From CAVVSQ01 sp963848825 (GTDB taxonomy: Bacteria; Planctomycetota; Planctomycetia; Gemmatales; Gemmataceae), in NCBI GenBank assembly GCA_963848825.1, contig CAWKFA010000015.1, positions 930,001-994,000 of the forward strand: a DNA stretch of 64,000 nt, given 5' to 3'. Within the stretch, counting starts at the first letter, position 1. Every line of letters starts with the position of its first letter. This document shows positions 47,564 to 57,910 of the stretch, piece by piece. Under the pieces are notes generated by a model. The model did no database searches and was not told the DNA's origin. It worked only from the letters and a program-made list of their open reading frames with translations. The translations under genes and the position numbers were made by a program.

Positions 47564-49049
47564 GTGGCCGAAAATACTGATTCGTTTGAGGCAAGCCGGG
47601 CGGACAAGCTGCGCCGCATCGAGGAGCTTGGCCTGGATCCCTGGGGCCAGCGTTTTGACGGGCATCAGCCCATCGCGACCATACGGGCATTGCCGGCCGA
47701 CTTGACGGAAAACCAGCGGCCGCGCGTCAAAGCCGCCGGGCGCATCATTCAGCGGCGCGGCCAGGGTAAAGCCTATTTCCTGGACATCTGGGACTGGACG
47801 GGCCGCGTCCAGATCATGATTGGCCAGAAGCAGGTTGGGGATGAAGGATGGCGCTGACGCAGAATTTGGACCTCGGTGACCTCATCGGCGTCGAGGGCCT
47901 GTTCGGCAAGACGCGCATGGGCGAGCTGACTATTTTTGTCGACAAGCTGACGTTTCTCGGCAAATCGCTGCAACCGCACCCGGACAAATGGGGCGGCATG
48001 CAGGACATGGAGTTTCGCCTGCGGCACCGTTACCTCGACCTCATTTATAATCCCGAGATGCTCCAGCGTGCGCTCCAGCGCGTGCAGATTATTCGCCGCA
48101 TCCGCTCCTATCTCGATGCCCAGGGTTACTGCGAAGTCGAAACGCCGACCTTGCATGCCATCGCGGGCGGCGCGGCGGCCAAGCCCTTCGTGACGCACCA
48201 CAATGCGCTCGATATCGACCTGTATCTTCGTATCGCCCTGGAATTGCACCTCAAACGCTTGCTGGTCGGCGGTATCGAAAAAGTTTACGAGATTGGCCGG
48301 GTCTTTCGCAACGAAGGCATCAGCCCCAAGCACAACCCCGAATTCACGATGATGGAGCTGTACCAGGCCTACGGCAACTATGAAACCATGATGGACCTGA
48401 CCGAAGGGCTCATCGTCGCGTGTGTGCAATGTCTCGGTACGGGGACGGTCCTGCCCTTCGGCGATAAAACCATCGACTTCACGCCGCCCTGGCAGCGTGT
48501 GAAGTATGCCGATCTTTTTCTCGAACACGTTGGCGTCGCCATGGCGGACGCGCCTGGTGCATGCCAGGGCCATCGAGGCCAGGATTCCTCTGGAGCTCAA
48601 AGACGCCAAGACCGCCGCGACCACCGCCAAGGACCACGACGTGCTCGTCCACGAGCTTTTTGAGCACAAAGTCGAGCATCAAGCTTGTCGGGCCCGTCTT
48701 CGTGCACGATTATCCCGCGAAGTTATGCCCCCTCACCAAGCGCAAACGCGGTCAACCGGACATCGCCGAGCGTTTTGAGCTTTACGTCCACGGCATGGAA
48801 CTGGCCAACGCCTATACCGAGCTTAATGACCCGATCATGCAGGAGGCAACCTTTCGCCAGCAGCTTGCCGGGTTGCCGGAGGAAGACTCGATGGCCAAGA
48901 TGGATGAAGATTTCGTCCGTGCCCTGCGTCATGGCATGCCGCCGGCGGGTGGGCTGGGCATCGGCATCGACCGGCTCGTGATGTTGCTCACGAACACGCA
49001 GACAATCCGTGACGTCATTTTGTTTCCCCTCTTGCGTCCGGAAAGATAG
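47564..49049 (+). CDS. lysS: Lysyl-tRNA synthetase, class II (three frame shifts)
   Basis: About 495 residues, the usual size. The N-terminal OB-fold anticodon-binding domain covers about 50-145 (G-R-I-I-Q-R-R-G-Q-G-K-A-Y-F). Class II motifs: motif 1 near R-I-R-S-Y-L, motif 2 near G-R-V-F-R-N-E-G and the following H-N-P-E-F-T-M-M-E, motif 3 in G-G-L-G-I-G-I-D-R-L-V-M near residue 470. Frames change near 47845, 48545 and 48680. The start is GTG 47564 (MAENTDSF). A single-copy gene this essential being broken three times is the strongest evidence that the indels are not biological. Confidence 0.95.
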
Positions 49050-49065
49050 AGCGCGTGCCTCGCTA

Positions 49066-49165
49066 GCAGCCCGCTGAAAAAGGGGTCAGACCCCCTGAAG
49101 CGAACAGAGTTTTCAAGGTCTTTGCAAGGTGTCGAAGGGGTCTGACCCCTTTTTCAACGGGCTGC
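49066..49165. mobile_element. MITE-like element with 29-bp terminal inverted repeats
   Basis: The left end (49066-49094, GCAGCCCGCTG...) and right end (49137-49165) match as inverted repeats with one mismatch over 29 bases. They enclose 42 bases of unrelated sequence. The shorter relative at 36829-36874 is the same ends with almost no interior. There is no transposase; a related IS would have to move it. It fills the gap between lysS and the ABC permease. Confidence 0.75.
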
Positions 49166-49213
49166 CAGGGGCGCGGTTAAGCGGTAGGACGCAATGTTTG
49201 CAAGGATGTACTC

Positions 49214-50632
49214 ATGTATAAACTTCTCCTGTGCTGGCGCTATCTCAAGACACGCTACCTGGCCATGGCCTGCATCATCAGCGTCATGCTGGGTGTGGCG
49301 ACGCTGATCGTCGTCAACAGCGTGATGAGCGGGTTCAGCACCAAGCTGCGCGACCGCTTGCATGGGCTGCTGTCCGACATAGTTATCGAATCCCATGGGA
49401 TGGAAGGCTTCACCGACCCGCAAGGAAAGATGGCCCGCATACGGGAGCATCCTTTCCTTGGCCCGCGCGTCGAGGCCATGGCGGCCACGCTCGAGACCTT
49501 CGCCATGCTTCAATTCAAATGGCCCAACGGCGAACCCTCGACGCGTCCCGTTCGCATCATCGGCATTGATCCCAAAGAACGGGCGCTGGTGGGCGGTTTC
49601 AAGGACTTTCTGGTCAATCCCGCTAACCAGATCAACCCCTCCTTCGACGTACCCGAAAATATCCGCAAGAGCTTCGAGTTCGAGGAGGAACGGCTGCTCG
49701 ATCACGCCGCGCTGCCCCAATTAACCTTTAGCGGGGACGACATCCCGCCGCCCGCGCCGCCACCAAGTGAGATCAAGGTGCCGTGTGGCATCTTCGTGGG
49801 CAACTTGATCGCCAGCATTCCGCTGAAGAACACCGACCCGACCCAAAAACGGGAGGAATGGTACGTCATCAAGCCCGGCAGCACCGTGGTGCTCATTACG
49901 GTGGGCGGTGAAAAGCTCACCCCGGTTTACGATCGCTTCGTGGTGCTCGATTATTTTAAGTCGGAGATGAGCGACTACGATGCCAATTATGTTTTCGTGC
50001 CGCTGGACTACTTGCAACACCTGCGCACGATGCAAGACCGCGTCACGAGCATCCAGATCAAGCTTAAAAATTACGACCGCGACGCCGAGGAGGCGAGCAA
50101 GGCGCTCGAGGAAATGTTCAAAAACCAGGCCGTCGCCGTGAGTACCTGGGAACGCAAGCAAGGTGCCCTGCTGGCGGCGATCAACATTGAAAAGGGCATC
50201 CTGAACGTGCTGCTGTTCCTTATCATCGCCGTGGCCGGCTTCGGCATCCTGGCGATTTTCAGCATGATCGTGACCGAGAAGACGCGTGACATCGGCGTCA
50301 TCAAGGCCCTGGGAGCATCCAATGCCGGTGTCATGAACATTTTCCTCAGTTATGGCCTGTTGCTGGGCGTGGTCGGCGCCAGCTTCGGCAGTTTGCTCGG
50401 TGTGTGGCTGACGCTGAACATCAATGAGGTCGAGGGCTGGATTGGCCAATTGACGGGCAAGAAGATCTTCGATCCCAGCGTTTATTATTTCACGGAAATC
50501 CCGACCGACATCCGGACCAGCACGGTCCTCCTGGTCAACCTTGGCGCTGTTCTCATTGCCGTCCTCTTCAGCGTGCTGCCTGCCCTGCGCGCGGCCTTGC
50601 TGCATCCCGTCCGTGCCCTGCGTTATGAATGA
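49214..50632 (+). CDS. LolC/LolE-type ABC transporter permease (FtsX-like)
   Basis: 472 residues, intact. One membrane helix lies at about 18-40 (ACIISVMLGVATLIVVNSVM), followed by a large outside domain, then three helices near 345-470 (LLFLIIAVAGFGILAIFSMI). V-T-E-K-T-R-D-I-G-V-I-K-A-L-G-A-S is the coupling motif of MacB/LolCE permeases. The partner ATPase gene follows at once. Together they fit a type VII ABC system that moves lipoproteins or other envelope molecules. LolCDE normally has two different permeases; only one is seen here. Confidence 0.9.
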   Translation: MYKLLLCWRYLKTRYLAMACIISVMLGVATLIVVNSVMSGFSTKLRDRLHGLLSDIVIESHGMEGFTDPQGKMARIREHPFLGPRVEAMAATLETFAMLQFKWPNGEPSTRPVRIIGIDPKERALVGGFKDFLVNPANQINPSFDVPENIRKSFEFEEERLLDHAALPQLTFSGDDIPPPAPPPSEIKVPCGIFVGNLIASIPLKNTDPTQKREEWYVIKPGSTVVLITVGGEKLTPVYDRFVVLDYFKSEMSDYDANYVFVPLDYLQHLRTMQDRVTSIQIKLKNYDRDAEEASKALEEMFKNQAVAVSTWERKQGALLAAINIEKGILNVLLFLIIAVAGFGILAIFSMIVTEKTRDIGVIKALGASNAGVMNIFLSYGLLLGVVGASFGSLLGVWLTLNINEVEGWIGQLTGKKIFDPSVYYFTEIPTDIRTSTVLLVNLGAVLIAVLFSVLPALRAALLHPVRALRYE

Positions 50633-50677
50633 TGCCGGCTTGGGCCGCGCCCCGCCATGCTTACTGGAGTGCCGTTC

Positions 50678-51411
50678 ATGCTCTTTAAATGCCGTCAATT
50701 TGCACAAAACCTATCGCCGCAGCGCCGACAAGGTCGAGGTCCTGCGCGGCCTCGATCTCGAGGTGCATGAAGGCGAATTCCTGTCCGTTATCGGTGCCTC
50801 GGGCTCCGGCAAGAGCACCATGCTTCATCTGCTGGGCACCCTCGATCGCCCGGACGAGGGCACGATTCACCTCGAAGGCCGGCGTATCGATAACTTGCCC
50901 GGTGAAAAACGCGATGCCCTGCGCAATGGCACATTCGGCTACATTTTCCAGTTCTACCATCTGCTCCCCGAGCTCAACACGCTCGAAAACGTGCTCATGC
51001 CGCAGATGATCATGCACTCCGTCGGCAGTTGGCTGTGGAATCGGCGCACCCTGCGGCGGCGTGCCACTGAGTTGCTCGAGCGCGTGGGGCTCGGCCATCG
51101 CCTCAAGCACCGGCCACGCGAGCTTTCCGGCGGCGAGATGCAGCGGGCGGCCATCGCGCGGGCCGCTCGTCAATCATCCCCGCGTGTTGCTCGCCGATGA
51201 ACCAACGGGCAATCTTGACGCTGGCAACGGCTCACAGATCATTCAGCTCCTGCGCGATCTGAATCGCGATGAAGGACTGACCATCGTCATGGTCACGCAT
51301 AATCTGGATATCGTCCAGGAGACCGATCGCGTCGTGCGTCTGGTGGAAGGGCGCGTGGAAATGGAGAAGATCGGCCTGCTACCCTTCGACAAGGCGCTGG
51401 CGGGTAACTAA
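50678..51411 (+). CDS. LolD-type ABC transporter ATPase (two frame shifts)
   Basis: About 244 residues. Walker A G-A-S-G-S-G-K-S-T near residue 40, the Q-loop near F-Q-F-Y-H-L-L-P, the signature ELSGGEMQRAAIARA near 150, Walker B V-L-L-A-D-E-P-T-G-N-L-D near 170 and the H-loop V-T-H-N near 205 are all present. It powers the permease upstream. Start ATG 50678 follows GGAG; removing one A from AAA at about 50687 gives M-L-F-N-A-V-N-L-H-K-T-Y, the expected beginning. A second shift lies near 51168. An in-frame ATG at 50625 would overlap the permease stop instead. Confidence 0.92.
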
Positions 51412-51424
51412 CATAATCCAAGGT

Positions 51425-51451
51425 AAGAACGGGACAGGACCTGCCGTTCTT
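51425..51451. terminator. Hairpin after the ABC pair
   Basis: AAGAACGG and CCGTTCTT form an 8-bp stem, with an inner CAGG/CCTG stem. It lies 14 bases past the ATPase stop and 30 bases before ilvE, so it probably ends the ABC operon. Confidence 0.55.
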
Positions 51452-51480
51452 GGAAGCCCGTCTCAACATAGGAACTCCGG

Positions 51481-52339
51481 ATGACTCCCAAGGTTTACAT
51501 CAACGGCAAGTTCTTCGACAAGCCCGACGCCAAGATCAGCGTCTACGACCACGGCCTGCTTTACGGCGACGGCGTTTTCGAAGGCATTCGCATCTACGAC
51601 GGCAAGATCTTTCGACTGCAACAGCATATCGACCGCCTTTACGAAAGCGCCCGGGCCATCAAGCTGGAAGTGCCCCTGAGCCCCGCGCAATTCATCAAGG
51701 CCATCGAAGAAACGGTAAAGGTCAACAACAAGCGCGACGGCTACCTTCGCCCCATCGTCACGCGCGGTGCCGGCTATCTCGGGCTCGACCCACGCAAAAC
51801 CAGCGATCCGCAAGTCATCATCATCGTTGATGACATCAGTCTCTATCCCGCCGAGCTCTACGAGACCGGCCTGGAAATCGCCACGGTCTCCACGATTCGC
51901 AACCATCCGGCCGCGCTGAGCCCGCGGATCAAGTCCCTTAACTATCTGAACAACATCATGGCCAAGATCGAGGGGGTGCTGTCCGGCTGTCAAGAATCGC
52001 TGATGCTCAATCACAAGGGCGAGATCGCCGAGTGCTCCGGCGACAACATTTTCCTCATCAAGAACGGCGTCGCTGCGCACTCCGCCGATCGACGCCGGCA
52101 TCCTCGAAGGGATCACCCGCGGCGCCGTGCTGGAGCTGGCGCACGCCGCCAACATACCGATGCAGGAAATCGCCCTGACCCGGCACGATGTCTTTATTGC
52201 CGATGAATGCTTCCTGACTGGCACCGCCGCCGAAATTATCCCCGTCGTCAAATGCGATGCCCGCGTGATCGGTACCGGCAAACCGGGCCCCATCACCCGG
52301 CAATTGCGGGAAGCCTTCCAGAAACTCACGCGTGCCTAA
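51481..52339 (+). CDS. ilvE: Branched-chain amino-acid aminotransferase (one frame shift)
   Basis: About 286 residues, fold-type IV PLP enzyme. It interconverts branched-chain 2-oxo acids and amino acids. The opening V-Y-I-N-G-K-F-F is normal; H-G-L-L-Y-G-D-G-V-F-E-G-I-R follows, then I-K-S-L-N-Y-L-N-N-I with the PLP Lys near residue 158 and G-E-I-A-E-C-S-G-D-N-I-F near 180. C-terminal V-F-I-A-D-E-C-F-L-T-G-T-A-A-E fits. The frame changes near 52072, where removing one C restores N-G-V-V-R-T-P-P. D-amino-acid transaminase or aminodeoxychorismate lyase are less likely. Confidence 0.9.
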
Positions 52340-52418
52340 GGCTAAGATGACCTGGGACGTGGTGGCGGTTGACACCGCTGATCAATATTTTTAGCTGGGA
52401 TTAAACCGTGGTGTGGTC

Positions 52419-52451
52419 TTTAGCCCACGCACCTCCAACGCGTGGGCTAAA
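52419..52451. repeat. Palindromic repeat, TTTAGCCCACGC type
   Basis: TTTAGCCCACGC and GCGTGGGCTAAA form an inverted repeat around a 9-base centre, and a further half copy (AGGCCCACGCTAC) follows. It sits between ilvE and the universal-stress gene. The arms differ from the GGTGGGTC and GCAGCCC families, so this is a separate repeat type. Confidence 0.7.
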
Positions 52452-52600
52452 GGCCCACGCTACAAAAATGTTGCAACTTATAAAACTCGCCGCATGCACC
52501 CTGGCCGTCGACGCGCGTCGTGACCGCTGCCGAAAAGGACCGCCTACTCCCCAACGGGGATCGGGCCTCACCGGGGCACCGGCCCGGTCGGAGTATCACC

Positions 52601-53065
52601 ATGATTGACATGCGCCTCCTGGTCCCCACGGACTTCACCGAGCATTCGCACCGTGCTTTGCGTTATGGCATTGCGCTGGCCGAGAAATTCGGCGCCGAAC
52701 TGCATCTTTTGCATGCATTTCAGGACCTGGCCATCTACCAGCCGGATGCCGTGACGGTCGGCCTCCCGGCGCTGCCGCCCGTGGATAACATGACGGCCGC
52801 GGCCCGCGTGGCGCTGGCCGGACTGATAAAGGACAATGATTTAACGCGTTTCCAGGTGCATGCCGAGGTGCGCGAAGGGCCGCCGGTGGAGGAAATCGTG
52901 GATTATGCCCACGAGGCCAATATCGACTTGATCGTCATTGCCACCCATGGCCGGGGCTGGTTCGCCCATCTGTTACTTGGCAGCGTCGCTGAAAAAGTGG
53001 TCCGCAAAGCTCCCTGTCCCGTGATGGCGGTTCACCTCGCCGAGCACGATTTCGTCAAACCTTAG
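52601..53065 (+). CDS. Universal stress protein, UspA family
   Basis: 154 residues. The opening L-L-V-P-T-D-F-T-E-H-S is typical, as is the ATP-binding loop G-R-G-W-F-A-H-L-L-L-G-S-V near residue 120 (G-x2-G-x(9)-G-[ST] type), followed by C-P-V-M-A-V. It probably binds ATP and responds to stress, but its targets are unknown. ATG 52601 is preferred over the longer frame from 52520, which begins in the unrelated intergenic part. The next gene converges with only 8 bases between stops. Confidence 0.9.
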   Translation: MIDMRLLVPTDFTEHSHRALRYGIALAEKFGAELHLLHAFQDLAIYQPDAVTVGLPALPPVDNMTAAARVALAGLIKDNDLTRFQVHAEVREGPPVEEIVDYAHEANIDLIVIATHGRGWFAHLLLGSVAEKVVRKAPCPVMAVHLAEHDFVKP

Positions 53066-53073
53066 CCTAAGGC

Positions 53074-53519
53074 TTACCGCTCCGTCACAGGCCAGACACG
53101 CATGCCGAAGCCGTTGAGGTCGATCTCTTCGGCCTTGTCCCCCTCTTCAAGGTTGCCGCGGTCGAGGCTCAGGCGCAGAAAGGCCCATAGCCCCGCCGGC
53201 TCCCCCGTGTGGTCGTAGCCATGATCGTCGGTGTCCCCTTCGAACAGCCAGCGCCAGCCACGCCGCTCGCGGCCCTGGTCGGCTTCCTCCTGCCAGCCTT
53301 TGAGCACCCGCACCACGGCATTGAGTGCGGGTTTCCACACCTTGACATCCGTAATCTGCGCCCGCACTTCATCGGGACTGTCCTGCTCCAGCGTGATGCC
53401 CGGCAGCTGGCGCACGGCATCGAAAAGCTTGTGCTCCAGCGCCGAAGCGCGCAGGGGGACCAGAGGTAGCAAGTAACTTGCGGGCATTCGAAACTCAGAC
53501 CATAGAAGTCAACACGCAT
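53074..53519 (-). CDS. Uncharacterised small soluble protein (one frame shift)
   Basis: About 148 residues. The beginning reads M-R-V-D-F-Y-G-L-S-F-E and then, after a shift near 53480, A-S-Y-L-L-P-L-V-P-L-R-A-S. The middle is charged with Trp (W-K-P-A-L-N-A-V-V; G-W-R-W-L-F-E-G), and the end is E-E-I-D-L-N-G-F-G-M-R-V-W. No membrane helix or signal peptide. No family recognised. It converges with the universal stress gene. Confidence 0.5.
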
Positions 53520-53642
53520 GCAATGGGCTCCGAAGGAGAGACTTTGCCATCTTACGGCACCGACGCCCGTCCTCCAAACGTTATTCAGGGGTGGAGACAT
53601 TTCCGAGGGGACGATGGGAAAGAGCGTCCCCCGCCTGGAGTA

Positions 53643-53662
53643 GCGGGGGCTTAAGCCCCCGC
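53643..53662. repeat. Perfect 20-bp palindrome
   Basis: GCGGGGGCTT followed by AAGCCCCCGC. It lies in the 303-base gap between the small minus-strand gene and the MFS gene; I see no gene in the rest of that gap. Sequences of this CGGGGGCTTAAGCCCCCG form recur in planctomycete genomes. Confidence 0.6.
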
Positions 53663-53822
53663 CACGTTACGCACACTTGCACGGGGCATGGCCCCAGGCC
53701 GGCAGGCAATGTGACATTTCTAAAGTGGCTGATTATTTTCGGCTTTTCTCATTGCGGCGAGCTTCATCGTCTCTTACAGTCCAGTGCATCCTTGATTCCG
53801 TGAAAACCCTCGAGACCTTCCC

Positions 53823-55124
53823 ATGCTCACGGTTCGCGCCAAATTGTCGATCATGATGTTCCTGGAATTCTTCATCTGGGGGGCCTGGCTGCCGCAGATA
53901 TTTCGGCTACCTTGGACCGCAAGGATTGAAGTTCACGGAGATGGAGAGTCGCCTCGTTTTGAACGCCTTCTCGCTGGCGTCCATCGCGGCACTGTTTTTC
54001 AGCCAACCAGTTCGCCGACCGCAATTTCGCGGCCGAGAAATTCCTGGCTTTCAGCCACCTGGTCGGCGGTCTCGCCATCCTGGCCCTGGCCTGGACCAAC
54101 GCGAGTTTTGGCCATTTTTCGGCTTGATGCTGCTCCATTCGCTCTTCTACGTGCCGACCATCTCGATCACCAACTCCATCGCCTTCGCCAACCTGAAGGA
54201 CGCGCAGAAGGAGTTCGGCCTGGTCCGGCTGTGGGGCACGATCGGCTGGATCGCGGCGGCGTGGCCGTTCGTCTTCATCCTGGTGGACTGGGCCAAAGTG
54301 CCCGAGTTCGGCAGCCGTGCCGTTTAGCGACTGGCTGGGCAAGGCGCTGAGCACCAGCAAGGAGGGAGCGGAAGCTCAACCAGGCCGAGACCTACACGTT
54401 CATCGTCTCGGGCATCGCCTCGCTGCTGCTGGCGGCTTTCAGCCTGACGCTTGCCGCACACGCCGCCCAAGCCGGCGCACGGCAGCGAGAGCTTGGCCTG
54501 GCTGGAGGCGATGCAGCTGCTGCGTCATCCCTTCATCCTGGTGCTGTTCATCGTCACCTTCTTCGACTCCGCCGTCCAACCTGCTATTTCGTCTGGACGG
54601 ACACTTACCTCAGAGAAGTCGGCATCCCGGCCAACTGGGTCATGCCCGTCATGAGCATCGGCCAGATCGCGGAGATCGGCACCATGGCCGTTCTGGGCTT
54701 CTTCTTCAAGCACCTGGGCTGGCGGACGACGATGGTCATCGGCATCCTGGGCCACGCGGTCCGCTTCGCCGTCTTCGCCTTCTTCCCGGAAGTGGTGCCG
54801 GCGATCGCGGTCAACGTGCTGCACGGCATCTGCTACGCCTTCTTCTTCGCCACGGTCTACATCTTCGTCGACGAGTTCTTCCCCAAGGACGCCCGCACCA
54901 GCGCCCAGGGGCTGTTCAACTTCCTGATCCTGGGCATGGGCCCCCTCGTCGGCAATTTCGTCTGGCCGGCACTGGGCAGCTATTTTCCCACGGCCACCAA
55001 TCCCCCCGGTGTCGACTTTCACAAACTCTTCCTGGTTCCAGCCGCCACGGCACTCGTCGCCGCGATCATGCTGCTGCTGTTTTTCCATCCGCCGGCAAAA
55101 GCGACGGATGTGGAAGTCCATTAA
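53823..55124 (+). CDS. MFS transporter, nucleoside permease (NupG) type (four or more frame shifts)
   Basis: About 430 residues with 12 expected helices. Pieces in different frames line up in order: M-M-F-L-E-F-F-I-W-G-A-W-L-P, L-F-Y-V-P-T-I-S-I-T-N-S-I, L-W-G-T-I-G-W-I-A-A-A-W-P, L-F-I-V-T-F-F-D-S-A, and the last 160 residues M-P-V-M-S-I-G-Q-I-A-E-I-G-T-M. This matches the NupG-like proton/nucleoside symporter group common in Bacteroidetes and Planctomycetes. Frames change near 53900, 53995, 54330, 54470 and 54600. It is the last typical gene before the compositionally different region. Confidence 0.78.
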
Positions 55125-55250
55125 CTGGGTAATTGCGGATTTTGGGTCGCGGATTGCAGGTTTTGAGTTCGCAAGGTGCAACGCCGTTGGATTCCCCCCC
55201 GGTCAGCGAAGAACCGGGGACGGTGCTAACAATTGGGAAAGGAGTTTGTT

Positions 55251-55778
55251 TTGCGACTTAACATCCTTGCGATAATGTGCCTATTGTTAATTGGGTGTGG
55301 TCCTACTGGCAACTCTAAACCAGGTCTATCAAAGCGACGTCCGGATTTGGATGTCACTGAGTCGTCTGAATATCACTTTTCCCAGTTCGCTGGTACGATT
55401 TGGCGAACGAAGGTTAAGGTGGCAATTGCAGACGTAGAGCGATATACAGGACATAACGATACAATGCTTCTAAACTCCTAGAAGGTTTGATCCCAACGAC
55501 CCAGATTACTTGCCGCCAGCTCGATGAGAATAATTGCCGTGCTTCCCGCTGGAACTCGACTGCGAATTGCAAGTCTGGTCCAGGATAATGGAATTGCAGG
55601 TTTTCTTTGGGTTACCGCAACGCTTGAAGATGGGAAAATTGTACAACTTTCCGACTATTTGCTCGCAAAAAATCGGTTTGTTTGGAAGGGAAGCTCAGAT
55701 TCCGATGGATGGAACGTAGATCCTGGATATGCTGGAGAAGGGAGATTAGTACAGGAGGCGAGAGGATCATCTGAATAA
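55251..55778 (+). CDS. Small lipoprotein of unknown function (frame-shifted, AT-rich)
   Basis: About 175 residues. The N-terminus (L-N-I-L-A-I-M-C-L-L-L-I-G-C) has a lipobox with Cys near residue 16. The rest is soluble, in two pieces separated by shifts near 55480 and 55520; the second begins M-R-I-I-A-V-L-P-A-G-T-R-L-R-I-A. The start TTG 55251 follows AAAGGAG; TTG 55233 is also in frame. The codon use is clearly AT-richer than in neighbours, suggesting transfer. No family recognised. Confidence 0.55.
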
Positions 55779-55924
55779 CGAAGAAGGAATGGATCAAATC
55801 ATTAGCCCGGCTAGTATTTTAGCACACGCACGACGAGCGGTGCGAATTGATTAACCGGGCCTTTTTGCGTAAGGTCGGGATTATCGCTGACCTCGCGCTC
55901 AACCTAAATCACCGGAAATTGGAC

Positions 55925-56251
55925 TTATCTTTCATCCCTCGCTGCTCGCTTGACAGCCTGATATGCCGGTTCGTCATTCGCATTGGTCCTTGCCGTCACG
56001 GGGTTTAAAAGTTCCCCGTTAAAGATCATTACGGCCATGCCGCCCCGGTAACTGCTTTTCGTCCCCGCTCACGAGCCGTGCTGTCGGATGCGGGGAAGTA
56101 TCAAATCTTGTGTTTCTGAAGCGGTCGGAATAAAGCGGCTTCCTGGGACCATAAATACGGAAGTACCTGAACCACCCCATTTCAATTCGACCGCTTGAAT
56201 TGTCCTGCCGACACGATATACCAACCATTGGTAACCATGGTTACATTCCAC
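55925..56251 (-). pseudogene. Small hypothetical gene with an in-frame stop
   Basis: An open frame of 60 residues (MECNHGYQWLVYRVGRTIQA...) is ended by TGA inside what looks like continuing coding sequence. The same frame resumes with A-V-M-I-F-N-G-E-L-L-N-P-V and ends at TAA 55925-55927, about 108 residues in all. The piece V-P-G-S-R-F-I-P-T-A-S-E-T-Q-D resembles nothing I can name. Either a substitution error or real decay created the stop. Confidence 0.4.
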
Positions 56252-56266
56252 GCCAGGAAGTCACCC

Positions 56267-57453
56267 GTGGGAAGTGGCACGTCATTGGATACTCAACAGG
56301 TGCCGGGCGGCCCGACGTATAAGCTGAGATCGCTGTGTCAGTATGCCTTGAAGCCGGGCGCATCGGCTTTGGCGGACCGGTCGCGCTCGTGGTACATGCA
56401 CCGTGATCTCGTCGAGCGGCGCCAATGGATTCGAGGACGAGTACAAGCAGGGCTTGACGCTGGCGCAACTGATGCCCGGGCCCTGGCGGCTCAACTCGCC
56501 ATGTATTTCGGCTACGTGCACTACCGGGTCGTGGGGGCGACGGTGGTCGGCGTCGCGTTCGTGCTGCCGTCGTTCCTCATGGTGGTCGCCATCGGATGGG
56601 CCTACGTGCGGTTCGGCGGCCTAAGCTGGATGCAGGCCGTGTTCTACGGCGTCGGCGCGGCGGTGATCGGCATCATCGCCATAAGCGCCTACAAGCTGAC
56701 CACAAGAACATCGGCCGCGACAGGCTGCTGTGGGCGATCTTCTGCTGAGCGCGGCGGTGACGGTGGTCACGGAGGCGGAAAGCGTCTGGCTGTTCCTGGG
56801 CGCGGGACTTCTCGTCTGGCTCGTCCGGGCGCCGCCCAAGGCGTGGGCCGGCACGTGCATTCCGTGCGCACCGATGCTGGCCTGCCGGCCTCACGCGGTC
56901 GACTGGAACAAGCTGGCCAGATCGGCGTGTTCTTCGCCAAGGCCGGCTGCGTTCGTTTTCGGCAGCGGCCTGGCGATAGTGCCGTTTCTCTACGGCGGCG
57001 TGGTCCATGACTACCGCTGGCTGAACGAACAGCAGTTCCTCGACGCTGTAGCCGTCGCAATGATCACGCCCGGGCCGGTAGTGATCACGGTCGGCTTCAT
57101 CGGCTACCTGGTCGCCGGGTTCCCGGCGCGCTCGTCGCGGCGCTGGCGACGTTCTGCCTTGCTATCTGTTCACCATCCTTCCCGCGCCGTACTTCAAGAA
57201 GTACGGCAAGCGTCCGGGCATCGTGGCCTTCGTAGACGGCGTCACGGCCGCCGCGATCGGTGCCATCACGGGGGCGTGCGTCGTGCTCGGCCGCAGGACG
57301 ATTTTCTCAGAGGGTGGATGCCAGAGATCCCCAAGGTCGTTTTATTGTTGGTGACGATGGGACTACTGATCCGGTTCAAGAAGTTGCCTGAACCCGTGAT
57401 CGTGCTCGGTGCCGCCATTGCGGGTTCCTTACTCATCCCTATGTCCGTGCTAG
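56267..57453 (+). CDS. chrA: Chromate transporter, long-chain CHR type (many frame shifts)
   Basis: About 395 residues, the size of the bidomain chromate exporters that pump chromate out. Order of the pieces: Y-A-L-K then I-G-F-G-G-P-V-A-L-V near 56360-56400, M-H-R-D-L-V-E-R-R-Q-W-I, L-T-L-A-Q-L-M-P-G-P, LAAQLAMYFGYVHYRVVGAT and G-L-S-W-M-Q-A-V-F-Y-G-V-G. The second half has F-V-F-G-S-G-L-A-I-V-P-F, ITPGPVVITVGFIGY and PEIPKVVLLLVTMGLLI. Frames change near 56340, 56430, 56490, 56710, 57130 and 57300. The likely start is GTG 56267 behind AGGAAG; the end is uncertain by a few codons. It heads a chromate cassette. Confidence 0.8.
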
Positions 57454-57468
57454 GCGGGAGGCCGTTCG

Positions 57469-57910
57469 ATGGCGACGCCCTGTGCTACTGCTCGTGTACC
57501 GCATTCCGCGTGAACCGACGGCCGGCCGCGTGTTCGTGTGGCGTAAATTGAAGGCGTTGGGGCGCCGTTGTGCCGCAGGACGCCGTGTGGGTGTTGCCTC
57601 GAACGCCGCGGACGCTGGAGCAGTTCCAATGGCTCGCGGCCGAGATCACGGAACTACAGGGCGACGCTTTGGTCTGGGGAGGCGGAGCAGCTCTACGCGA
57701 CAGACCTTGATTCGCTCCGCCGCCAATTCCTGGAGACGGTTGAAGCCGATGCTGACTACCGCAAGATACTTGTCTTCGCCCAAGAAGAAGGACCGCGACT
57801 TGAGCACCCTGTCCAAGTGCTTCCAGGAGGTCCAGGCCCGCGACTATTTCGCCGCTGAGTTGGGTCGCCAGACGCTCGATAAACTGCTTGCTAGCGGAGG
57901 ACCATCATGA
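57469..57910 (+). CDS. ChrB N-terminal-domain protein (frame-shifted)
   Basis: About 147 residues. The opening M-A-T-P-V-L-L-L-V-Y-R-I-P-R-E-P-T and R-V-F-V-W-R-K-L-K-A-L-G-A is that of the N-terminal domain of ChrB, a chromate-responsive regulator or resistance protein; V-W-V-L-P-R-T-P-R-T-L-E and D-Y-F-A-A-E-L-G follow. Removing one T near 57481 restores the frame; further shifts lie near 57580, 57670 and 57780. It ends with ATGA shared with the ChrB C-terminal gene. In many bacteria both domains are one protein; here they are separate genes. Confidence 0.75.

Noticed and set aside
47564..49049. Programmed frameshifting in lysS
   Set aside because: Three shifts at sites without slippery sequences or stimulatory structures, in a gene not known to use frameshifting; error is simpler.
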